DNA of 39,092 nucleotides from Syntrophaceae bacterium. GTDB lineage: Bacteria; Desulfobacterota; Syntrophia; Syntrophales; UBA5619. Positions 24,942 through 32,298 of the stretch are shown here, piece by piece. The DNA lies in NCBI GenBank assembly GCA_003141195.1, contig PLLC01000080.1, positions 21,624 to 60,715 of the forward strand, in the 5' to 3' direction. Under the pieces are notes generated by a model, which made no database searches, had not been told where the DNA came from, and was given only the letters and a program-made list of their open reading frames with translations. How positions within the stretch are numbered: the stretch's first letter is position 1; every line of letters starts with the position of its first letter. The position numbers were made by a program, and so were the translations under genes.

Positions 24942-25886
24942 TTAGGTCTTCCCTCCTCCGGCCCGCGGATGGGCACGGTCATAGATCTCCATCAGCCGGC
25001 TCACACTGACCGATGTGTATTTCTGCGTCGATGAAAGACTCTTGTGTCCCAGCATCTCCTGAATGGAACGCAGATCGGCGCCCGCATCCAGAAGATGGGT
25101 GGCAAAGGTGTGCCGCAGCGCATGGGGGCTGATCTTCCGCCCGATCCCGCTCTCCCGGACCACCCATTCCACCACCCGCGAGACGCCCCGCGGATTCATT
25201 CTTTTCCCCCTGGTGCTGAGGAAAAGGGCTTCCTGCCCTTCCTCATCCGTTCCCTCCTTCCGAAGCTCCGGCCGTTTCTGCAGGTAGGCTTCCATCGCCA
25301 GCAGGGCCGGCCGCCCAGCTGGGACGATCCGTTCCTTCCGCCCCTTCCCCCGGACCTTGACGAGCCCTTCCTGAAAACGAATATCCCCGAGGTTCAGCCC
25401 CGTCAGCTCACTCAGGCGGATCCCCGCGGAATAGAAAAGCTCGATCATTGCGCGGTCCCGGCGTCCGGCCGCATCCTCTGCAAATTTCACCTGGAGGAGC
25501 GCCAGCATTTCATCCGCCGACAGGACGACGGGGATGTATTTCTCGCACCGGGGGAGCTGCACGAGCTCCGCGGGGTTGACCGCCACCACCCCCTCCCGGA
25601 GAAGGTACCGGTAGAAGGAGCGCAGCGCCGCCACCTTCCGGGAGATGGTCACCTTCCGGAGTTTCTCCCGGTACAGCGAGGCCAGAAAAGAACGGATCAC
25701 CAGCGGATCCGTGGGGATCGCCCCTTCCACCCCGCCGGAGGGGACAGATTTCAAATCTGTCCCCTCCAAAAAGGCCCGGAACTGTTTCAGATCGGTTAGA
25801 TACCCCTCCCTGGTATGGGAGGAGAGATTCCTCTCGACCTTCATGTATCTGCCAAACTCGCCGATGGCCTGCTCCAGAAGACCCAT
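24942..25886 (-). CDS. xerC: Tyrosine recombinase XerC
   Basis: A 314-residue XerC/D protein. The N-terminal SAM-like core-binding domain covers about 1-105 and the catalytic domain 120-310. Catalytic residues are all present: Arg157 (SAGIRLSEL), Lys181 (GKGRKE), His255 and Arg258 (PHALRHTFATHLL), His281 (LGHKSLSSTQ) and Tyr290. It resolves chromosome dimers at dif with XerD. Residues 42-51 ([10 protein letters not shown]) come from an inserted 25-base palindrome, in a loop of the N-terminal domain between two helices. ATG at 25886 has GAGG six bases upstream; ATG at 25898 is an alternative. The frame upstream of that again runs through a palindrome and is not used. It directly precedes hslV, as in many bacteria. 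Confidence 0.92.
   Translation of the reverse strand: MGLLEQAIGEFGRYMKVERNLSSHTREGYLTDLKQFRAFLEGTDLKSVPSGGVEGAIPTDPLVIRSFLASLYREKLRKVTISRKVAALRSFYRYLLREGVVAVNPAELVQLPRCEKYIPVVLSADEMLALLQVKFAEDAAGRRDRAMIELFYSAGIRLSELTGLNLGDIRFQEGLVKVRGKGRKERIVPAGRPALLAMEAYLQKRPELRKEGTDEEGQEALFLSTRGKRMNPRGVSRVVEWVVRESGIGRKISPHALRHTFATHLLDAGADLRSIQEMLGHKSLSSTQKYTSVSVSRLMEIYDRAHPRAGGGKT
25740..25764. repeat. 25-base dispersed palindrome inserted in frame within xerC
   Basis: Same 25-mer as at 21943. Here it lies inside the coding sequence of xerC and encodes GTDLKSVP. With flanking bases the insertion keeps the frame open. Confidence 0.9.
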
Positions 25887-25900
25887 CTGTTGCCTCATCA

Positions 25901-25953
25901 GGGGACAGATTTCAAATCTGTCCCCAGTATTCCAGTGTCCCAAATCTGTCCCC
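25901..25953. repeat. 25-base dispersed palindrome plus degenerate copy upstream of xerC
   Basis: A full copy at 25901-25925, just upstream of the xerC start codon region, is followed by a degenerate half copy (CAAATCTGTCCCC at 25941-25953) and GTGTCCCC repeats. The full copy could form a hairpin near the xerC ribosome site. Confidence 0.85.
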
Positions 25954-26013
25954 AGTGTCCCCAGGATCTTCCCGGCCGTCCCTTCGTGGCGGGAAGGAAA
26001 AAAGGGGATCCTT

Positions 26014-26514
26014 TCACATCTTGTACTTTCCAAAATCCTCCGGGGAGAGATTTTCAAGGAACTCCGAGAGTTTTTCCTTCTTCAGCCGGTCCAGATCGGT
26101 CATCTTCGTCCCGAAATCGATATTCCGGGACTTTTCGATCACCCGGTCCTCCACGAAGATCGGGGCGCCGGCCCGGAGGGCAACGGCGATCGCGTCGCTG
26201 GGACGGGCATCGACGATAATGGAGTCTCCCTTGAGCAGGAGGTGGAGATTTGCGAAGAAGGTGTTGTTCCGGAGATCGTGGATCTCCACCCTGGTCACCA
26301 CGACCTTCAGGACCTTGAGGATCTCGTTCAAGAGGTCATGGGTCATGGGGCGTGAAAAGCTTATCTTCTCGATCTCCGTTGCGATAGCGCTCGCCTCAAA
26401 GATGCCGATCCAGATAGGGATCGCTTTCTTCTCTTCGAGGTCTTTCAGGATGACGATCGGGGTATTGGTGATCGGATCCATCGTCAGACCCGACACCTTC
26501 ATCTCAATGAACAT
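26014..26514 (-). CDS. Bifunctional nuclease (DUF151/BFN) family protein
   Basis: A 166-residue protein with the complete DUF151 domain: VSGLTMDPITNTPIVILKD, then IPIWIGIFEASAIA, SRPMTHDLLNEIL, VDARPSDAIAVALRAGAPIFV. Plant and some bacterial members have RNase/DNase activity, but the bacterial role is poorly known. ATG at 26514 has GAGGAGG five bases upstream, and this start overlaps the end of miaB by 11 bases; the longer frame to 26637 lies inside miaB. It is placed between miaB and xerC, a common neighbourhood. Confidence 0.85.
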   Translation of the reverse strand: MFIEMKVSGLTMDPITNTPIVILKDLEEKKAIPIWIGIFEASAIATEIEKISFSRPMTHDLLNEILKVLKVVVTRVEIHDLRNNTFFANLHLLLKGDSIIVDARPSDAIAVALRAGAPIFVEDRVIEKSRNIDFGTKMTDLDRLKKEKLSEFLENLSPEDFGKYKM

Positions 26515-27847
26515 CGGCGCCTCCTCGTTCCTCCATCTCGCCCCGCAGGGAATGGGGAAAGGCCTCCACAATCCGCACGGATATCGTCTTTCCGATGAGC
26601 CCGGTTGTCCCAGGGAAATTGACAATCCGGTTTCCACGCGTCCGCCCCGTCATGTCCTCACTCCCGTTTCGGCTCGGCCCCTCGACCAGGACCTCCTCCA
26701 GCCTTCGCACACAGGCCCGGTTCTTCTCCAGGGTATGCTCTTCCTGGAGGGCCTGGAGCATTCTCAACCGTTCCCGCTTTACGCTGTCACATACGGGCCG
26801 GTCCATCCCGACGGCGGCCGTCCCTTCCCGTTCCGAATACTGGAAGGAGAAGAGGTTATCGAAACGGATCTCCCGCATCAGTTCCAGCGTCTCCTGAAAA
26901 TCCCCTTCCTCCTCTCCCGGAAATCCCACGATCACATCGGAGGTGATGCTGATCCCCGGGCAGGCCCGACGGAGGGCTGCCACCTTCTCCCGGTACGCCG
27001 CGGCCGTATAGCCGCGGTTCATCCGCCGGAGCACCCGGTTCGATCCGGATTGCACCGGAAGGTGAATGTGCTCGCAGAGGGAGGCGACCCCCCCGAAACA
27101 TGCAATCAGCCGCGCCGACAGATCCTTCGGATGGGAGGTGGTAAAGCGGATCCTTTCCATCCCGGAAACCTTCCCGATGGCGCCGATCAGCTCCGCAAAA
27201 TCGGTTTTTTCCGGCAGCGTCTGCCCGTACGAGTTCACGTTCTGCCCCAGGAGCGTCACCTCCCGGATACCGTGACCGGCCAACATCTCAACCTCGCGGA
27301 GGATCTCCGGCAGAGGCCGGCTCTCCTCCCTTCCTCGGAGATGCGGCACGACGCAGTAGGCGCAGAAGTTGTTGCACCCCTGCATGATCGTCACAAAAGT
27401 GCCCACCGCCCCTGCGGCCAGTTGCGCCGGAATACCTAGCGAGCGGACCCGGTCGTAGAATCCCGTCTCAACGATCCGTCCCCTCGTCCGTTCCAGTTCG
27501 CCGACCATTTCGGGAAGCCGGTGGATCTGGTGCGTCCCGAAAACCAGATCGACATAGGGCGCCCTCCGGAAGAACCGGTCGCCCCACTGCTGGGCGAGGC
27601 AGCCGCCCACGCCGATCCGAAGACGCGGATTCCCCTCCTTCAAGGTGCGGAACCGCCCCAACTGACTGTAGATCTTCTGGGCCGCCTTCTCGCGGATGCT
27701 GCACGTATTGACGAGGATCAGGTCCGCCCGCCCCGGATCATCCGTCGTCTCATATCCCGACGGCTCCAGCAGGGCTGCCATCTTCTCCGCATCCTGAACG
27801 TTCATCTGGCATCCAAAAGTTTGAATATAGAGCTTTTTTTTCTCCAA
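26504..27847 (-). CDS. miaB: tRNA-2-methylthio-N6-dimethylallyladenosine synthase MiaB
   Basis: A 447-residue radical-SAM methylthiotransferase of normal length. The N-terminal UPF0004 domain has YIQTFGCQMN, NTCSIREKA and GGCLAQ cysteines for one 4Fe-4S cluster; the radical-SAM motif is CNNFCAYC for the second; a TRAM domain ends the protein (VEGPSRNGSEDMTGRT). It adds the 2-methylthio group to the A37 already prenylated by MiaA, also encoded in this window. The start appears to be TTG: the frame is closed 15 bases upstream and no ATG exists before the first conserved cysteine. Its GGAGG site lies only one base from that TTG, which is odd. First gene of the long block. Confidence 0.94.
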   Translation of the reverse strand: MEKKKLYIQTFGCQMNVQDAEKMAALLEPSGYETTDDPGRADLILVNTCSIREKAAQKIYSQLGRFRTLKEGNPRLRIGVGGCLAQQWGDRFFRRAPYVDLVFGTHQIHRLPEMVGELERTRGRIVETGFYDRVRSLGIPAQLAAGAVGTFVTIMQGCNNFCAYCVVPHLRGREESRPLPEILREVEMLAGHGIREVTLLGQNVNSYGQTLPEKTDFAELIGAIGKVSGMERIRFTTSHPKDLSARLIACFGGVASLCEHIHLPVQSGSNRVLRRMNRGYTAAAYREKVAALRRACPGISITSDVIVGFPGEEEGDFQETLELMREIRFDNLFSFQYSEREGTAAVGMDRPVCDSVKRERLRMLQALQEEHTLEKNRACVRRLEEVLVEGPSRNGSEDMTGRTRGNRIVNFPGTTGLIGKTISVRIVEAFPHSLRGEMEERGGADVH

Positions 27848-27880
27848 ACCTCCGCTTCCTCACCGAAACATCCTGAAAGT

Positions 27881-27909
27881 GCATTAATATAGGAAGGGGG
27901 GATAGTCAA
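27881..27909 (-). promoter_or_regulatory. Possible promoter of the miaB-pgsA block
   Basis: Minus-strand TTGACT (27909-27904) is followed after about 17 bases by TAATGC, a weak -10. It is the best candidate between the SDR gene end and miaB. The stretch 27848-28034 holds nothing else evident. Confidence 0.35.
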
Positions 27910-28034
27910 TACCTTTTTACAGGGATTATTGAAAATCCGGCAGGGAATTCCCTTTCATATTTCCTGGAAGAACATCATAATGTAGGTGTTCATCTTTGTC
28001 CCTGTAACGGCACCGGTTATAAAATACAGATAGG

Positions 28035-28829
28035 TCAGCCCCGCGATCCGAGTCTCAAACCTCCGTGGATAAAGAATACTTCGCCCGCGATCGCCTCATT
28101 CCGGAAAAGCTCGCATACCAGCGAGGCAATTTCTTCCGGTTCTATCAGACGGCCGATGGGGACATCGTCGAGAATTTTGTTCAGGGCCTTGCCGTCCATC
28201 CCTTTGACCATGGAGGTGGCCACGTAGCCGGGTGCAACCGCTACACAGCGGATGCGGCCCGTCAGGTTTCTCCGGAAAAACTCGGCGGTAATAACCTTCG
28301 GAATCACGGATATGGCCGCCTTGGAGGAAGAATAGTTGATTTGACCTGCCGTACCCAATGATCCGGTCGACGACATGAGACAGAGCAGTCCTTTTGAGCC
28401 GGAATTGATCATCTGTTCCGCACACTCCCGGATCGTTAAAAAGACACCGATCAGGTTAATATCCAGAACGGACTGAAATTGCCCCAGCGACATTTTCTGA
28501 TTCACTTTTCCGGTCTCTCTGTCCGTTGAAAGCAGCAGTCCGTCCTTGATGATGCCTGCACAGGGAAGCACGAGATTGATGGCTCCGAATGTCTCGATGG
28601 CAAGGACGGCCAGCCGACGGTTATCTTCCTCCTTCGTCACATCGCAAAGGGTAGACTGGACCTCCCCGCCCAGCTTGACGATTTCCTTTTCCACCCGCGA
28701 AAGATTCTCCGGGATGACGTCGGCAATGACGACCCTGCCGCCTCGCTGCACCCAGTATTTCGCAAAGGCCTCCCCGATGCCGCTTCCGGCACCCGTGATC
28801 ACCGCAACCGCATCCTTGATCTCCAGCAT
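28035..28829 (-). CDS. SDR-family NAD(P)-dependent dehydrogenase (FabG/3-hydroxyacyl-CoA type)
   Basis: A 264-residue classical short-chain dehydrogenase. The cofactor motif is TGAGSGIG, aspartate in VIADV after the second strand favours NAD, and the catalytic residues are Ser in LMSSTGS and Tyr-x3-Lys in NYSSSKAA. The usual NNAG reads PCAG. ATG at 28829 is chosen with GAGGG eight bases upstream. It lies 154 bases downstream of the FadR-type regulator on the same strand, and the pair diverges from the acyl-CoA mutase genes, so it may oxidise a hydroxyacyl-CoA made by that pathway. This is an inference from context; SDR substrates cannot be read from sequence. Confidence 0.8.
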   Translation of the reverse strand: MLEIKDAVAVITGAGSGIGEAFAKYWVQRGGRVVIADVIPENLSRVEKEIVKLGGEVQSTLCDVTKEEDNRRLAVLAIETFGAINLVLPCAGIIKDGLLLSTDRETGKVNQKMSLGQFQSVLDINLIGVFLTIRECAEQMINSGSKGLLCLMSSTGSLGTAGQINYSSSKAAISVIPKVITAEFFRRNLTGRIRCVAVAPGYVATSMVKGMDGKALNKILDDVPIGRLIEPEEIASLVCELFRNEAIAGEVFFIHGGLRLGSRG

Positions 28830-28989
28830 CGACAATCCCTCTCAATCGTTCCGCAATATAATTATGTTTCAGACACCTTGATCCCTGTCACAAGAGGATT
28901 CCAAATCCATTTTGAATCAGCGCAGCGGGAACGCCGCACGGCATCCTTTCGAGTAAATTGCTGCCTGAAAGGGTTCTGACGGGTCATAC

Positions 28990-29691
28990 TTACGAACGAG
29001 TCACGAAGTAGTTTTCTGCGTAATCCAGATGTGTCAGAATGGCTTCCCTCGCCTTTTCCGGGTTTCGTTCCCGGATGGCGCTGAGGATCGCATGATGCTG
29101 TTGCAGCAGGCGTTCTTTGTTCACCGTTTCCGTGAACATGATCTGCCTTGTTACCCGCTGGGTCTGATGCAATAGAGCCAACAGTGTAGAAGCGATATGG
29201 GAAAGGACGGTGTTTTGCGTGGCCCGATAAATGGACAGATGAAAGCGAACGTCCGCGTCCACACCCAGTTCGTCATTTTGGAAATCCCGTTCCAGGTCCT
29301 GGTAAACCGTTTCGAGGGTCTGTATATTTTCCTCCGTCGCCAGCCGGCTTGCCTCGGCAGCCGCCCAGGATTCCAATATCTTACGCACCTCCAGCAACTG
29401 GACAACCATGGCGGCATCGCCCTGAATGACTTTCGCCAGAGGATTCTGGAGGGAGAAATCGGCTACGGACTTGACGACGCTCTTGCGCCGCTGCCTGATT
29501 TCAATGAAACCGAGACATTCCAGCGTTTTCAGAGCTTCCCGCAGGGGAGGTCGGCTGACACCTAATTTTTCCGCGATCTCCCGCTCGGAAGGAAGGGAAT
29601 CGCCCGGCTTGAGACGACCATCTTTGATCAGGCCGATCATCTGTTCGACGATTTCATCGGAAAATCGTTTTCGCGGCAGGGTGGTAAACAT
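28990..29691 (-). CDS. GntR-family regulator, FadR/FCD subfamily
   Basis: A 233-residue regulator. The N-terminal winged helix (about 8-75) has LPSEREIAEKLGVSRPPLREALKTLECLGFIEIRQ; the C-terminal all-helical FCD domain includes DADVRFHLSIYRAT and HHAILSAIRERNPEKAREAILTHLD, which hold the acid and histidines that bind a metal and a small organic acid effector. ATG at 29691 has GGAGAG upstream. It is transcribed away from the mutase genes, and two palindromes of the TGGTnnnACCA kind lie in the shared intergenic region. It likely represses the mutase-ligase genes and itself until a pathway acid or CoA ester is bound. Confidence 0.88.
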   Translation of the reverse strand: MFTTLPRKRFSDEIVEQMIGLIKDGRLKPGDSLPSEREIAEKLGVSRPPLREALKTLECLGFIEIRQRRKSVVKSVADFSLQNPLAKVIQGDAAMVVQLLEVRKILESWAAAEASRLATEENIQTLETVYQDLERDFQNDELGVDADVRFHLSIYRATQNTVLSHIASTLLALLHQTQRVTRQIMFTETVNKERLLQQHHAILSAIRERNPEKAREAILTHLDYAENYFVTRS

Positions 29692-29750
29692 CGTGTCTCT
29701 CCATCGTTTTGGTTCCCATAGCATGGCGCATCCCTGATTGTCAATACGGT

Positions 29751-29767
29751 ATCTGATATTACCAGAT
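29751..29767. promoter_or_regulatory. Operator-like palindrome 1
   Basis: ATCTGATA-T-TACCAGAT is a 17-base palindrome with one mismatch, on the regulator side of the divergent region. The half-site resembles FCD-type GntR operators. CAGATATC occurs here and again at 29827-29834, about six helical turns apart. Confidence 0.5.
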
Positions 29768-29856
29768 ATCCTGAAAAGGGATTGATTACAAAGCGCTAAC
29801 ATAATCATTGTATAATTGAGTAAGTACAGATATCTTGCCGATGGCGAAGAAAATTC

Positions 29857-29893
29857 TTGACAGGGATTTTCTTTTGCCATATTGGTCATACCA
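29857..29893 (+). promoter_or_regulatory. Mutase operon promoter with overlapping operator palindrome 2
   Basis: TTGACA (29857-29862), 17-base spacer, TATTGG (29880-29885) form a weak-10 sigma70 promoter. TGGT-CAT-ACCA (29883-29893) is a perfect palindrome overlapping the -10, so a bound regulator would block RNA polymerase. No cobalamin riboswitch is seen between here and the start at 30023. Confidence 0.5.
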
Positions 29894-30022
29894 GACGATT
29901 GATTACAGAAGCGGCGTTCGGCAGTCTCGAGAATCCCCTCTCCGCACCCGATGATCATCCTGATCGCAGGATCTGCAAAAGATTGACTTTGGCAACAAGC
30001 TTAAAAGAGGAGAACAGGTCCC

Positions 30023-31783
30023 ATGAACGGCAAGGAAAGAACAACCAAGGAAATCCTGACCGAAAAAAGTTCGGCCCGAAAGCGGACACCCCTGTACAAC
30101 CCGGCCGCCGTGAAGATCCTGCGCAAGGAATTCTCCGGATGGATGCAGTCCGCGGTGCGGGAGAAGGACCGCAAGGACTGGTTCAAAACGCCCCGGACGG
30201 TACTGGGATCGGATATTCCCCGGGAAATGCTCTACACCCCCCTGTCCCACCCCGATTTCGACTACCGGGAGGACCTGGGAAATTCCGGCCAGGAACCCTT
30301 CACCCGGGGGATCCACGCCAACATGTACCGCGGCAGGGAATTCACCATGCGCCAGCTCACCGGTTTCGGGTCTCCCGAGGACACGAACGAGCGGATCAAG
30401 TTCATGCTGGACCACGGTGCGACGGGTCTGAACATCCTCTTCGACATCCCCACGATCCAGATGTACGACTCCGACGATCCCCTTTCCCAGGGCCAGGTGG
30501 GGATGTCCGGCGTTTGCGTCGATTCGGTCGATGACATGGATCTCCTCTTCCAGGATATCCGTCTGGACGAAATTACCGCATCCATCGTCACCCATTATCC
30601 GTCCAACACGGCGATTCTCTTTCCCATGTTCCTGGCCCTCGCCGAGCAAAGGGGAATCCCCTGGGAAAAGCTGCGGGGCAGCGTCCAGAACGACACCTCC
30701 CTGGAGGAGCTGATCCGCAGCGGCGCGGAATTTATCGCGCCGCGGGACTGCTTTCGGGTGCAGTGCGACAACATCGAATTTATCCGGAAAAATGTGCCCC
30801 AGTGGAATTTTATCACCCTCAACGGTTACAACCTGCGCGAATTCGGAACATCCGGGATTACGGAAATGGCCGTCGCCGTGGCCAACGGCATCGCGACCCT
30901 CGAGGAGATGGTGCGCCGCGGATACGACGTGGATTCGGTAGCGGACCGCCTATCGTTCTTCTGGTCGCCGGCGAGCGATTTCTTCGAAGAGGTGGCCAGG
31001 CTCCGGGCCGTTCGCCGGCTCTGGTACAAGATCATGAAACACCGATTCCATGCGAAGAACCCCCGATCCATGTGGATGCGCTGCCATGTCCAAACCTCCG
31101 GCGTATCCCTGGTCCAGCAGGAACCCCTGAACAATGTCATCCGGGCGGCGTATCACGCCCTCTCCGCCGTTCTGGGCGGCGCGCAGTCGCTGCACGTTGA
31201 CTCCTACGACGAGGCCTACTCCGTCCCGACGGAGGAGGCGGCGCTCCTGTCTCTCCGAACCCAGCAGATCCTCCAGGAGGAGACGGGGATCATTGATGTG
31301 GTGGATCCACTGGGCGGCTCGTATTACATCGAGACCCTGACGAGCGACATCGAAAAGAGGATCCTGGACGAGGTGGATGAAATCGAAAGAGCGGGAGGGT
31401 ATGTGTCCGCGATCGAATCGGGACAGCTCCACCGGAAAATCTCCGCCTACTTCTATAACCAGCAGAAGGAGATCGAAAAGGGCGATATCAGGATCGTTGC
31501 CTATAACCGATACAAGTCCGAGGCGCCGCCCCCCCCCATTAACGTGTTCCGGTATCCCGGGGGCGTGGAGGAGCGGCAGCGGGAAAAACTGGCCCGGTTG
31601 CGGCTCAGCCGGAACAACGAACGGGTGGGCGTCGCCCTGGCGGAACTCAAAGAGGCCTGCAAAAAAGGTGTCAACATCCTGCCTTGTAGCGTCGCCTGCG
31701 CCCGCGTGCGCTGCACCGAAGGGGAACTGTTCAAGGTCTTCAAGGAAGCATTCGGGTTGTGGAAACCCCCGGCCCTCTGGTAG
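30023..31783 (+). CDS. B12-dependent acyl-CoA mutase, large (catalytic) subunit, divergent active site
   Basis: A 586-residue TIM-barrel subunit of the methylmalonyl-CoA mutase family, lacking the C-terminal B12 domain, which is a separate gene 64 bases downstream. The family blocks are clear: FTRGIHANMYRGREFTMRQ, MYDSDDPLSQGQVGMSG, VQND (Gln222), FRV (Arg245, matching MCM Arg207), GAQSLHVDSYDEA and VDPLGGSYYIE. Key positions differ. Tyr89 of P. shermanii MCM is Leu112; the position before FD that is Asp117 in 2-hydroxyisobutyryl-CoA mutase is Leu139; the catalytic His244 is Asn270 (GYN rather than GYH; codon AAC). Methylmalonyl-CoA is therefore an unlikely substrate. A bulky non-polar branched acyl-CoA is my guess. 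AGAGGAG precedes the ATG. No MeaB-like chaperone gene is nearby. Confidence 0.88.
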   Translation: MNGKERTTKEILTEKSSARKRTPLYNPAAVKILRKEFSGWMQSAVREKDRKDWFKTPRTVLGSDIPREMLYTPLSHPDFDYREDLGNSGQEPFTRGIHANMYRGREFTMRQLTGFGSPEDTNERIKFMLDHGATGLNILFDIPTIQMYDSDDPLSQGQVGMSGVCVDSVDDMDLLFQDIRLDEITASIVTHYPSNTAILFPMFLALAEQRGIPWEKLRGSVQNDTSLEELIRSGAEFIAPRDCFRVQCDNIEFIRKNVPQWNFITLNGYNLREFGTSGITEMAVAVANGIATLEEMVRRGYDVDSVADRLSFFWSPASDFFEEVARLRAVRRLWYKIMKHRFHAKNPRSMWMRCHVQTSGVSLVQQEPLNNVIRAAYHALSAVLGGAQSLHVDSYDEAYSVPTEEAALLSLRTQQILQEETGIIDVVDPLGGSYYIETLTSDIEKRILDEVDEIERAGGYVSAIESGQLHRKISAYFYNQQKEIEKGDIRIVAYNRYKSEAPPPPINVFRYPGGVEERQREKLARLRLSRNNERVGVALAELKEACKKGVNILPCSVACARVRCTEGELFKVFKEAFGLWKPPALW

Positions 31784-31847
31784 CGGCGGCCGGCGCCGCC
31801 GGAAAGAATCCCGTTCCAGGGACAGGACAACAGGAGGTCAACGATCC

Positions 31848-32252
31848 GTGGCAAAGAAAATCAAGGTGCTTTTGGCAAAGTTGGGTCTGGACGTGCATAA
31901 CAGGGGAATTATCACCGTGGCTAAGGAACTGGGAGATGCCGGCATGGAGATCGTCTACATCGGGAACTCCCTCCCCCGGGAAATCGTCCAGACGGCCATC
32001 CAGGAGGATGTGGACGTGATCGGGGTCAGTTCGCTGGGCGGCGCCCATCTCACTCTCGGCAAGCCGCTGATCGATATCGCCCGGCAGGAAGGGCTGACGG
32101 ACAGCGTGGTCTTTGTGATCGGCGGCGTCTTTCCCCCGGACGATACGGTCCGCCTGAAAGAAAGCGGGTTTGACGCCGTGTTCACGCCGGGCGCCACCCG
32201 GGACGAAATCGTTCACACCGTTCAGGGGTTGGTGGAGAAGAAAACGATTTGA
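31848..32252 (+). CDS. B12-dependent acyl-CoA mutase, small (cobalamin-binding) subunit
   Basis: A 134-residue protein consisting of only a B12-binding Rossmann domain. The signature DxHxxG is LDVHNRG near residue 15, followed by SxL (SSLGG) and GG (VIGGVFPP), the full base-off/His-on cobalamin motif. It binds adenosylcobalamin and pairs with the large subunit. The start is GTG at 31848 with AGGAGG ten bases upstream. A split mutase (586 + 134 residues) matches isobutyryl-CoA and 2-hydroxyisobutyryl-CoA mutases, rather than bacterial methylmalonyl-CoA mutase, in which catalytic and B12 domains are fused. Confidence 0.92.
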   Translation: MAKKIKVLLAKLGLDVHNRGIITVAKELGDAGMEIVYIGNSLPREIVQTAIQEDVDVIGVSSLGGAHLTLGKPLIDIARQEGLTDSVVFVIGGVFPPDDTVRLKESGFDAVFTPGATRDEIVHTVQGLVEKKTI

Positions 32253-32298
32253 ATGACCTCAGGTCATCCGAATAGATCATCGCTGGAGGTGAAACAAG

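Noticed and set aside
29894..30022. Cobalamin riboswitch upstream of the B12-dependent mutase
   Set aside because: No B12-box-like sequence or suitable set of helices was seen; control by the divergent FCD-type regulator is better supported.
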